Under the pieces are notes generated by a model. That model worked only from the letters and a program-made list of their open reading frames with translations, searched no databases and was not told where the DNA came from. Made by a program: the position numbers and the translations under genes. A stretch of 64,000 nt of DNA from Dendrocalamus latiflorus (taxonomy: Eukaryota; Streptophyta; Magnoliopsida; Poales; Poaceae), in NCBI GenBank assembly GCA_017311315.1, contig CM029670.1, positions 23,029,449 to 23,093,448 on the forward strand, read 5' to 3'. Shown piece by piece: positions 32,141-41,894 of this stretch (positions within the stretch are counted from its first letter, which is position 1; every line of letters begins with the position of its first letter).

Positions 32141-33050
32141 TGAATAAAGACGCGTGGGGGGACGCCTCCGCGCGCAGTCTACGGACTCTAAATAGGACGC
32201 AGCGTCGAGGTCCGCCTCCGCACGCACTCTACAGAGTATAAATAAGATGTAGCATTGAGGTTCTCCTCCACACGCAATTTCACCGACCGCAACGCGCGGA
32301 GGCTCGCCTCCGCGTGCAGTCTACGGACTCTAAATAAGACGTAGCGTCGAGGTCCGCCTCCGCACGCACTCTACGGAGTATAAATAAGACGTAGCGTTGA
32401 GGTTCGCCTCCGCACGCAATTTCACCGCCCACAACACGCGGAGGCTCGCCTCCGCGCGCAGTCTTTGGACTCTAAATAAGACGTGGATGTCGATCCCATG
32501 CACTCTACGGAGTATAAAACAAAAGACACGGATGCTATCCCTACGCACTCTACGGAGTATAAACAAGACGCGGACCCCGCGCACGCATGGGCGTTGCCCC
32601 AGTGCGTACTCTTCGAAGTATAAATAAGACGTGGATGTCGATCCCACGCACTCTACGGAGTATAAAACAAAAGACGCGGATGCTATCCCTGTGCACTCTA
32701 TGGAGTATAAACAAGACGCGGACCCTGCGCACGTATGGGCGTTGCCCCAGTGCGTACTCTTCGAAGTATAAATAAGACGTGGATGTCGATCCCACGCACT
32801 CTACGGAGTATAAAAAAAAGACGCGGATGCTATCCCTGCGCACTCTACGGAGTATAAACAAGACGCGGACCCCGCGCACGCATGGGCGTTGCCCCAGTGC
32901 GTACTCTTCGGAGTATAAATAAGACGTGGATGTCGATCCCACGCACTCTACGGAGTATAAACAAGACGCGGACCCCACGCACGCATGGGCGTTGCCCCAG
33001 TGCGTACTCCCCGGAGTATAAATAAGACGTGGTCGTTGCATCAGCTCCGC
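32141..33050 (+). repeat. Z TATAAA-containing tandem repeats (148-bp higher-order unit)
   Basis: The word ACGTGGATGTCGATCCC recurs at 32481, 32629, 32777 and 32924 (period 147-148 bp), with a shortened last unit ending near 33027. Each unit is three related blocks of about 50 bp, each carrying (A/G)AGTATAAA followed by A, C or T. 32150-32480 holds an earlier, related repeat with CTCTAAATAAGACG and GAGTATAAATAAGACG. In total well over a dozen TATA-box-like words lie in one orientation. W has a counterpart at 55330-55870 in reverse orientation. Confidence 0.85.
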
Positions 33051-33718
33051 TGCCACCACTTCGAAGGGTAGGGGACGGAGCGCTCGCGTGTCTACTTCGA
33101 CAAGGCGCCAGCTTCGCTGCCACCACTTCGAAGGGTAGGGGATAGAGCACTCGCGCGCCTACTTCGACTAGGCGCCAACTCCGCTGCCACCACTTCGAAG
33201 GGTAGGGGACGGAGGGATTGCGCGTCTAGTTGGACTAGGCGCCAGCTCCGCTGCCACCACTTCGAAGGGTAGGAGACGAAGCGCTCGCGCGTCTACTTCG
33301 ACTAGGCGCCAGCGTCGCTGCCACCACTTCGAAGGGTAGGGGACGGAGCGCTCGCGCGCCTACTTCGACTAGGCGCCAGCCCCGCTGCCACCACTTCGAA
33401 GGGTAGGGGACGGAGCGCTCCCGCGCCCACTTCGACTAGGCGTCAGCCCCGCTGCCACCACTTCGAAGGGTAGGGGACGGAGCGCTCACGCGTCTACTTC
33501 GACTAGGCGCCAGCCCCGCTGCCACCACTTCGAAGGGTAGGGGACAGAGTGCTCGCGCGTCTACTTTGACTAGGCGCCAGCTCCGTTGCCACCACTTCGA
33601 AGGGTAGGGGACGGAGCGCTCGCTTGTCTACTTCGATTAGGCGCCAGCTCCACTGCCACCACTTCGAAGGGTAGGGGACGGAGCGCTCGCGCGTCTACTT
33701 CGACTAGGCGCGTGACCC
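33051..33718 (+). repeat. Z 67-bp tandem array (about 10 copies)
   Basis: TGCCACCACTTCGAAGGGTA starts at 33051, 33118, 33185, 33252 and so on (period 67). The unit continues with GGGGACGGAGCGCTCGCGC and ends in TTCGACTAGGCGCCAGCTCC. It is the reverse complement of, and clearly homologous to, the 65-bp unit of the large W array. No gene. Confidence 0.93.
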
Positions 33719-33899
33719 CTCAACTCACAACATATTACATAACAAAAAGGGCACGGGAGAGTTGTCGCTTAGCCCAAGCAAGACAGTTGCATTACAGAGG
33801 TAGACATGCGCACGGCGCGGAACGCGCCAAAACCTGAAATTATTCCTATGAGTCCGCGCCATCTTCGCCGCGACGAGTGCCCGCACCGCCTTCGCTACG

Positions 33900-36834
33900 T
33901 CAAGGGAAGTCTTCGAGCCAGCGAAGCACGTCCCCCTCGTTCCGCAGCGTGCGCCGCAAAGCAACCGTGGTGGCGCCTTCCCCGATGTACTTCCAAATCC
34001 GGTCATGGAAGTTTCGGGTGGCGGGTTGGGTGGCGCGAACGGCATCAGATATCACCCCGGGCTGGGTAGGCAAGTCAAGCTAAGGATTCACCAGCTCATT
34101 GACATGCTCACACCCACCGGCGTGCGGCAAGGCGAGGGCAAGCCCAGCACTCATGTAGCCGCAGTGGGTGCCGAAAGCCTTGGCACCGGGAAGGGCGACG
34201 CTCGAGCCCTCCTCGATTCGCCCAAGCGTCTCCATCAGGTCTTGGCGGCTATGGGTGGCATCCTCCACGTGCACGGAAAGCCCCCGAAGGGCCCGCTCCA
34301 AAGACTCCATCGCACTCCACGCAGAGGCACACGCGTTGTCCCAAGATAACGCCTTCTCAGCAATGGAGGCAGTAAGCTGTTCCTTCTCCGCCTCTAGCGC
34401 GGAGATTCGCTAAAGAAGGGCGGTCTGCTCCTCTGTCACAGCGCGTTGAGCCTCCTCCATCGCGCGTTGTACGGCCAGTGTCTCGTTCTTCGTGTTCGTG
34501 CCCACCAACTGCGCATCGTCGATAGCCTCGTCCCGCTCCGCCATCAGCATCCGAATGTACTCATCCTTGGCGGCGTTGGCGTCGTCCGCGACGCGCAGCT
34601 GGTCCGCCAATGCCCTCAGCTCGCGCGCACGGGTCTCCTCGAGGGCTTTGCTAATTGCAAGCGTCTGCACGAGCGTAACAACAAAGGTTATCCATCAGAT
34701 AAGCAAAGGATATGCAGCAAGGACAGAGACCGTTACCCTCATTTCCGAGGCACCCAGCGCGAGCGCCAAAAGGTCGCCCCCGCAGGACTGCAGCGCCTGT
34801 CGATCCAGGTGGCTGCCAGCATACTCAGCCACCTTGCTCCAGGCGCGAAGCGTCTCCCACCGAGGGACGAAGTCGGAGACGCCAAGCCCTATAGCCTCCG
34901 TCTCAGCGCCTTCGGCACCAGTTGGGGCGCGCATAGTCCCCTGCTCAGCCAGGCCGGTGACATCGCGGGCACCCCCACTGCTCGATTCTTGTCCTCGTCT
35001 GGGAGACCTTGTCTCGCCTGATGTCGACGGAATAAGCGAGCAAATCGGGGAGAGTTTCACGAAGTCACGGGAGGAAAACGAACTACACCTACCTCCAGTA
35101 CCCTCTACCGCGGCCTCCACCTGGGTCATGATCACCTCGCTGGCCTGAGGAGCAACAACCCCTCCGGCTTCAGGAGCATCCCCGCTAGGTGTCAGGACCT
35201 CAGTCACTGGGCCTGCCACGCTGAACCGGCCCCTTGAAGATGGCGGCAACTGCACCCGAGGCCGTTTCTCCATCAGAGTCGCAGGCGAAGCCTCCGTGGT
35301 TACCTGGGCGGCCGCGGAAGCCGTCGTCAGAGACAACGCTGCGGTTGCCGCTGGAGGTGATGAGGCGTCATCTTCAAAAACAACGAGGCGTACGCCCGTC
35401 GCCTCGCCAACATATAAGGCCTCGTCGGGAGTGACGTGCCTCCCCGAACCGGTTGATCCGAGCTCAGCGCCCGCCTCGCCTCCCATCCTCACGCTCTCGA
35501 TCGGTGGCACGACCGGCGAGCTGAAGGCGATGGTCTCCGATTGGACCTCGCATCGGGGGGATGGCGCCACCGCCGTCGCACCGCTTGGCGATTCCACAGG
35601 CACCGGGCGCTCCAGAACGGGAATCTCCAAAACCTCGCATACCCGATTAATCTGCCCTTGCTTTGCCAAGGAAGTTGCGGACTCACGGGCCTTGTGCTCC
35701 TTCGCCGTGTACGGTCCAAGAACCGCAACCATGGCGCGTTCCGCGTCTTCTAACCAACGTACTGCACGCGCAAGCGGAATATCATACGTAAGGGTTTGCA
35801 ACCAACCAAGGGGTATTCGTCCCATGGCAAGGATACTTACAGGGTGCGGAGGGCCTATGGAGCGAAGACACCCCCGGGTGGATGCCGTCCTTCCGGTCGG
35901 GCCCCCGCCGCTCGTACTTCCAGTTACAAGAAAGCGGGGATATCTCGTACATGGTGAACTCCTCGGTGAGGTCACGCATGTTGAACCAGAGTGCGACCCC
36001 AGCAAGTCTCCGCGCCTGTTGCTCGTCGCTGGGCCGAAGCGTCACGTCCGGACAGCGGTCGAATGATATCGGCCCTCGCCGGCTTCGGAGGCCGCTCGTG
36101 CTCGTCACGAGGTAGTAGAACCACCGCTGTGTCCAACCGGACTCCCACTTTTCCCGCGAAGCCAACGCAGGAAAAAAGTGCGAGCACTCCGGCCTCAGCA
36201 CGAAGTCCACGCTGCCGAAGTTCAAGTAAGCCCCCCTTCCACTTTCTTCGGCTGGCACCGGGCGTCATGCAGGCTGGCGAACAACTCGGCGCTGGGACGG
36301 GTACCCTCCGTCCCCAATACCCAAGTAAAGATTTCCATCCGAACGATCGCAGCTGGAGTCAGCTGCGCCAGCTCCAACCCATACGTTCGCAGCACTTCGC
36401 GACACAAAGTATGTCGTCGGGATTCAGAGCCCGGCATCGAAGAACGCCACGAAGACGATCGCCTCCGACTCTCCCGGGGTCGGCTCTGTTTCGTCAGGCC
36501 CGGGCAAACGAGCCCCGGCACGTTCCTCCAGCTTCTTCTCCCGAAGAAGGGTTTGGAGGGTCTCCTCCGTGATGCGGCTCCATCCCAGCACACGGGAGCA
36601 GCGACCTTTGGACCTCTTCACGGCATCCCAGCGATGGTGGGTTTGCTTCTTGTCGCGCGGAACCAGGCGGTACTCCGCCGGTGGGGGCGTCAGGCAGCGC
36701 TGGCTCGACGAGGCACTCTCGCTAAGGCGACGTGCGGGATCGTCAAGGGCGGCACCCTTGTTAGCTGGGAGGTCATCGCGCGCAGCCATTCCTACTGTGG
36801 CAATGGGCAAGCACGGAGGCGAGAGTAGCAGCAC
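33900..36834 (-). pseudogene. Antisense spliced gene of Z (Tat-type aORF), degenerate
   Basis: Runs opposite to gag-pol. Begins near 36834 (or a nearby ATG), passes frame changes near 36424 and 36240, then encodes a conserved domain with NFGSVDFVLRPECSHFFP and WTQRWFYYLVTS. Two introns with GT-AG borders are readable on the minus strand: 35840-35762 and 34736-34665. The middle exon (35761-34737) is Ser/Thr/Glu-rich. The last exon encodes a coiled coil (EETRARELRALADQLRVADD, then RISALEAEKEQL) with in-frame stops at about 34410 and 34080. It ends in TTVALRRTLRNEGDVLRWL and a stop at 33900-33902. Antisense genes between pol and the 3' LTR are described in Tat elements such as Grande and RIRE2; their function is unknown. 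Identity rests on position and motif memory. Confidence 0.68.
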
Positions 36835-36863
36835 GATGCGCAGGGCAACCGCGGCAGGCGGCG

Positions 36864-39017
36864 TGAGAGACCATGCGGAGAAAACCTCATGTTTGTGATG
36901 AGTAATTGACTGTGTCTCTGGGAGATTTAAGTTTGGTTTGGTCGATTTCTACTAGTCGTAGCTTTCTGACCATGGTCGGAATTGAATCAAGTCGTTTACG
37001 ACCACGCTGTGCGTTATCGGAAGACAGCCGTGTCCCGTACGACCACGATTGGGCATGGTCGAAAGCCATGCGCAGTGTTACGACTGCATTTAGGGCGTAT
37101 ACGACCACTTTGGGTGTGATCGAAGGTCACCCGAGAGGTTTACGACCACTCTGGCTATGGTCGAAGGGCACCAGAAGGGAGGACGACCATTTTGGCAGTA
37201 GTCGGAGTTCATCAGGAAGCTTTACGACCACCTTGGGCGTGATCGGAGAACATCAGAAGGGTTTACGACCGGTTACGACCACGTTGGCCGTAGTCTGAGG
37301 ACGTAGGTCGAGGCTTCGACCGCTGTGGTCGATAGTCGACAGACTTCGATTTCGACCGCGTGGGAAGTCGGAGGACTTCGACCACGTTGTGAGGCGCTCG
37401 AACGGGGTTGGCTCGGTCGTACGTGGTCAGAAGTGGTCAAACGTGATCAGGAAGAGTTTCGACCACGGTGAAACTCGGTCAGATGTACCTTGTAAGCGGT
37501 CGCAAGTGCACGAGAGATTTGAACTTAGTCGTAGACTCATTGTATCTGGTCGTAAGACCCGGGATCTGGTCGTATGGCTTGGCATTGTGGTCGTGTGTCG
37601 TGTGCATTCACTGTTCTATATTTTCGACTGGTCGTAGGTGGTATACGACTTGGTAAGAGTATGATTTGAGTTTTGTTTTCTAGCGCAGGTGGTTGGATAC
37701 TATTGTGTGCGGTGCTATGTAATGGTTTGCTTATCTATGTGGCTGCAGGACTTCAGAGCTAGTTCATGGTGAGGCGTGGGAGGACCGGGACTGGGCACAG
37801 GAGGTGTTGAGGTCAAGACGGTCGGAGACGCCGAAGATGATTGAGGCTGGTGAGGTGGTTGCAAGCCAAGGAGACGAGGAACCAGAGCTGGAGCTGCCAG
37901 AGGATCTTGGAGACAAGTCTTGGTGAGGCTTGGAGTGGTCGGGACTAGACATGGGAGATGTTGAGGTCCAGAACGACTGGGTGAAGCCGAAGAAGATTTG
38001 GGTCTCAAGGTGGTTGCATGCGTGAACAGCAAGGCAGGAGGAAGCTTCCGGGAAGGCAGCGGAGTGGCGTTTCGGTAAAAGCACAAGGCTGCAAAAGGAA
38101 GCGGGTAAAGCATGAGGACTAATGGGTAAAGAGGAAAGCAAACCCATTAGTGGGAGGCTATAAAAGGAGGGGTGTCTCCTGCATGTAGCTCCAAGACTTG
38201 GGGGGTTGTTTTGCTTTCTCTTTTGTAGTGGAGAGTTGGTGAGAAGAGGCAGAGAGTTCAGAATGTGTCTCCCACGTTGTGTTCCTCCCAAGAAGCATGT
38301 GTAGCTCTTGGTGATCTTGAGGATTGAGAGGGAGAGGATGGATTGAGAGACCTGTAATCATTCCACTTGTTCTATTGTCCATGCGTATCGGGACACATTG
38401 TAATCACTGTTGATTAGGAATGAAATCTCTGAAGTTTCTCTGAGCCTTATGTGTATTTTGGTTCAATTTCATTGCTCTGTGCAGCCCCCTGCTATTTCAG
38501 TTTGCATCTTGATTTGGTTTTGAGTTTCGTGTTGATTCTTGCTGGGAAGCCCCAAAATGGGTTGCTCTATGATGGGATAGTGCCTCAAGTTGTTTTTCCT
38601 TGGTCCCCTGGGTTCTTTAGGCTATTTAGAAGGTCTTCTTGTTGTTCCAGACTGAGGATACCAGAGGGAAGCTCCAAATTTCCTTGCTGCTCTGAAATTC
38701 TGAAAATGTCTTAAAATAGCCTCTGCTGTCTTTCCTGAAAACCCAAGGAGCGATCCGACCGGAAAATGTGGTCGTAGCCTCTGAAGCGTTCGACCGAAAT
38801 GAACGGTGGTCGTAGCATCTGAAGCGTCCGACCACAAAGTGCATGGTGGTCATAGCTTCTGAAGTGTCCGACCGAACCGCATGATGGTCGTAGCCTCTTG
38901 ATTCCTTCTCTGTAACTTTGTAGTTATCAGTGAAGGATCTTTTTCTGAGAGTACTAGTTGGGGACGATTTTTAGAGATCGTCATTCACCCCCCCTCTGTC
39001 GCCATTTCGGTCCAACA
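36864..39017 (+). mobile_element. Solo LTR (copia, related to the Y LTR) inside Z
   Basis: 2,154 bp bounded by TG (36864) and CA (39017), with a 5-bp target duplication CGGCG on both sides (36859-36863 and 39018-39022). Its beginning (GACCATG...TGATGAGTAATTGAC) and its end (TCGTCATTCACCCCCC...GCCATTTCGGTCCAACA) match the start and end of the Y LTR. No primer-binding site or internal region is present, so it is the product of LTR-LTR recombination. It lies 30 bp upstream of the antisense gene start. Confidence 0.92.
36940..37640. repeat. Degenerate TACGACCA / TGGTCGTA repeats in the solo LTR
   Basis: Dozens of short words of the form TACGACCAC, TTCGACC and GTCGAAG or their reverse forms at irregular 15-40-bp spacing. 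A second cluster (38750-38890) repeats GTGGTCGTAGC(A/C)TCTGAAG with about a 40-bp spacing. Similar words fill 60480-61060 in segment S. Confidence 0.75.
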
Positions 39018-39590
39018 CGGCGGTAGGTGGGCGATCAGCGCGTAATGCGCCGATGCATTCCCGCCGCGTGGCTACTTTCCCTGGGGAAGAGGCGAACGGC
39101 CGTGGTCGTGGGAACGCTGACATCCCACGATGCTCCAATTACAGCCGGACGCGTGCCCCCACCCAGTGCAGGGCAGACAGAGCAGCCGTGACAGCCTGCC
39201 CCTGACAGGGGCCGGCGCGATTCCATGCATCATTAAAGCGCACTCCCAGGCCATGTAACCGTCTCCCCGCGCTGGCGCTGCATCATGCGGAGCATTCCCC
39301 GAGACTCGGCTGCCCGGGGCAGCCGGCCAAGTTCACCTCGCGCCCACAAATATCCGGAGCGCGAAGTAGGGCATGCCCGGACCTCGGCCCCGTCGAAGCC
39401 TTCGGCCTGCCCGGTGCCTTCGGCCTAGAGGCCGCGCCAGCTTCGGGACTCGAAGACAGCCCTCGCACAAACACGAGCGGACGTGCGAACTATCCAAGTC
39501 ATTAAGGATCACAGGCCGATGGGACGGAGGGGGCCAAAGGGCTCAGCGGCATGGCTTTGGCCCGTGAAGCCCTTCACCATGAGAGGCTCC
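39018..39590 (+). other. Z 3' untranslated region
   Basis: About 570 bp of GC-rich non-coding sequence before the 3' LTR. The last 35 bp (CCTTCACCATGAGAGGCTCC) match the equivalent internal edge of W (48645-48680, opposite strand), which shows the two elements share their 3' ends. Confidence 0.7.
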
Positions 39591-39836
39591 TGTTGTAGGG
39601 GTGGCCCCCACCTAAGCCCAGTAGGCCTGGTAGGAGGATGTAAGGTCCGAAATAGGACATATGTAATGACATGAGTGCCCCTGAGGGGAACACTCACGTG
39701 TAAGGGTATTACTGTACAAACACTCATCATTTGGATATATATGTGTGTGGCATAGGCCACGGGGAGGACCCAGAAGCCATTCATTTACTCAACTCCTCAC
39801 TACCATACTCTCTCTGTTTGGTCTGTAACCACAACA
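39591..39836 (+). repeat. Z 3' LTR
   Basis: 246 bp, TGTTGTAGGGG...ACCACAACA, about six substitutions by eye from the 5' LTR and shorter TA and CT microsatellites. Followed by the target duplication GCAAG (39837-39841). Confidence 0.93.
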
Positions 39837-39841
39837 GCAAG

Positions 39842-39888
39842 GAAACCGGAGATGCCAAACTGAGCCGCAGGAGATAAGCTTGCTAACA
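39842..39888 (-). repeat. X 5' LTR, outer end
   Basis: Resumes the LTR interrupted by Z and ends (minus-strand start) with TGTTAGCAAGC. It abuts, without any spacer, the polypurine tract of gypsy element V. Confidence 0.6.
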
Positions 39889-40050
39889 CCTCCCCCCTTT
39901 TTGGACCGGCTTGTCCCTAAGCTGGAGCTCCAGGGAAGTGGCATGCTATGTCCTCATGGTTCTCCCAAGCAGCAGCAAAGGCAGACATACCCAACCACTG
40001 AACTAAGATTTGAGAAGTCGTAGTGCCATTTTGTTGAAGACAACTCTCCA

Positions 40051-41000
40051 TTATTTTGATTGGTGTACTTGCTCCTGATCAGGTTCTAGTAGGTCCAACT
40101 GCACTGCTTCACTTGGGGCTAGCGCCAGTTTCAGTTGAGATACATGTATCACTGGGTGGATGCCACAATTAGGTGGTAGGTTGAGTCTATACGCCACAGC
40201 TCCGATTCTTTCCTCCACCTGAAAAGGACCAAAATATCGAAAAGAGAGTTTATGATTAGCCCGTGCTGCAGCCAACAACTGGGCATACGGATGTAGTTTC
40301 AAATACACCCAGTCACCAACTACAAACACTCTTTCCGATCTCTTTGAGTCCGCCTGTGCCTTCATACACTGATTGGCCCGGTTCAGATGTTGCCGTAAGA
40401 GCTTGGTAATTAGTTCCCGCTCAGCAAACCAGGACTCCAAGTCTAGCACTGTACAGGCAGAAGAATTCACAATTTTGAAATGGCGAGGACTGTGCCCATA
40501 AAGTACCTCAAGGGGGATTTGCCGAGAGTGGAATGATAAGATGTATTGTACCAGAATTCAGCCAAAGATAGCCATTCAATCCACTTCTTTGGGTAGGCAT
40601 GCACAAAACAACGCAAGTATGCCTCCACGCACTGATTTACCTGTTTCATTTGCCTGTCGATTTGTGGGTGATAAGCCGAACTCACTTGCAGTTTTATCTG
40701 CACCAATCTGAATAGCTCCCTCCACAAGTTGCTAGTGAAAATGCAATCACGATCTAAAATGATGGACTGCGGCAAACCATGCAACTTGAAGATGTTGTGC
40801 AGATAGGCTTGGGTGACTTGCAAGGTAGTGAACAAGTGGAATAAGGCAACAAAATGGGCATAGCAAGAAAACTTATCCACCACTACCATAATGCTATTGA
40901 AACTCATCGACCTGGACAGTTCCCGGATAAAATCGAAAGATATCACTTGCCACGCATGATCTGGAACAGGGAGAGGTTGGAGGAGTAGCACAAACCCTAA
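40051..41000 (-). pseudogene. V integrase (gypsy), truncated and mutated
   Basis: Core domain: first Asp in WQVISFDFI, FSCYAHFVAL, second Asp in ILDRDCIFTS; the region that normally holds the catalytic Glu reads QIDRQMKQVNQ, with Lys at the Glu position. AEFWYNTSYHSTLGKSPL follows. A frame change near 40475 leads to the C-terminal domain (FVVGDWVYLKLHPY, LSFRYFGPFQVEERIG, VAYRLNLP, HPVIHVSQLK). No chromodomain is recognisable after it. Two independent reasons (frame change, lost Glu) make it inactive. Confidence 0.82.
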
Positions 41001-41004
41001 AGTA

Positions 41005-41452
41005 GTTCTCACATTTCATTTGCCATGCTCTAGGACCCTCACCATCAAAAGGTGGAAAATCTACTCTGGGTGGGTGGAGGTGATGCCCTGGGACTCTAGC
41101 ATAAAACTCAAAGTGCTTAAAATGATAATGTGTAGGGCTTTGGGGATAGTGCTTACCATTGTTCGGAGGCAGCAAGGGGGAGACCTCCCCATTAGCCATC
41201 CTCCGGTATTGTGGTTCTTCTCAGTGGCCATTAGGCCCTCGATCACCTCCAGCAAGGACCGCCCACGGCACTTCCTTAGGCCGCGGCCAAACAGGGTGGA
41301 CGGGGGTGGTTGACATCGCCTCTGGCTTGGGGAGGATTTCGGGCTGATCCACCAGACAAGCCATCAGCACCGGATTGCGTGTGATATGTTGGAGCTGATC
41401 ACGCAGCTCGCCCATCTTGACCCGCAGTTCTTTTGTTGCCTTCTCCGCTACC
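41005..41452 (-). pseudogene. V gag, middle part, fused to integrase by deletion
   Basis: Minus strand, several frames: AEKATKELRVKMGELRDQLQHI joins across U to the N-terminus at 46733-46881. Then a Pro-rich linker (PVHPVWPRPKE) and VDFPPFDGEGPRAWQMKCENYF, a typical gypsy gag block. Within about 15 bp of YFRV the sequence turns into the integrase start (LLLQPLPVPDHAW), so roughly all of the late gag, protease, RT and RNase H has been deleted. Confidence 0.75.
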
Positions 41453-41884
41453 TGTCGTGGAACACCGGCAATTTCTCGCCGCCGGTGAACTCACAAACGC
41501 GCACTCAATAACACAATGAACATAAGTGTTTGGTGCTGCAAAAACCGGGCAGCGTTTTCTGATATATTGCTTGCTATTTAAAGGGAACAACCAAACTAAA
41601 ATGTCAGTTACATGCATGGCACTAATACGTGACTATTGGGATCATGCCGCAGTGTATTGCATGGCACTAATGTTTGCAGGAAATGGAAACTAGCAAATGT
41701 GACTACTAACTGAAAAACGTATGCATAACTAAAGCTAATGCAAAACTGCAGCTATTAGTGGACTCCTTAAAGACATAGTGCTCCACTACTAACTGACGGA
41801 AGCAATAAAAATGGAAACCGATGAGACGCTTGAAAGAAAATGAAACGCTGGAGTAGACGATGAGACACTGGAGTAACTTCAACA
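41453..41884 (-). repeat. U 3' LTR
   Basis: 432 bp; minus-strand start TGTTGAAGTTACTCC. Confidence 0.95.
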
Positions 41885-41894
41885 TTTCTCCCCC

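Larger units (their letters stand above)
26182..39836 (+). mobile_element. Gypsy element Z, full length, Tat-type (RIRE2-like), degenerate
   Basis: LTRs 26182-26439 (258 bp) and 39591-39836 (246 bp) with TGTTG...CAACA ends and target duplication GCAAG. Order: primer-binding site, gag, protease, RT, two RNase H domains, integrase, 148-bp and 67-bp tandem arrays, an antisense spliced gene, a solo-LTR insertion, 3' LTR. An additional RNase H and an antisense gene downstream of pol are features of the Tat lineage. The LTRs differ by about six substitutions by eye plus microsatellite length. gag and pol carry several stops and frame changes. Confidence 0.9.
39889..41452 (-). mobile_element. Gypsy element V, 3' part (polypurine tract, integrase, gag piece)
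   Basis: Minus strand. A polypurine tract (39889-39902, AAAAGGGGGGAGG on the minus strand) follows the chromovirus-like words GGGACAAGCCGGTCC. Then come integrase (40051-41000) and, fused to it, gag (about 41005-41452). Protease, RT and RNase H are absent. Interrupted at 41452 by U (target duplication CTACC); gag resumes at 46733. Confidence 0.8.

Noticed and set aside
26030..39888. The 199-bp LTR as the 3' LTR of gypsy element V
   Set aside because: It is followed by a copia primer site and X gag, and its end CTATCA differs from the V LTR end GTAACA; kept as X LTR with reservation.
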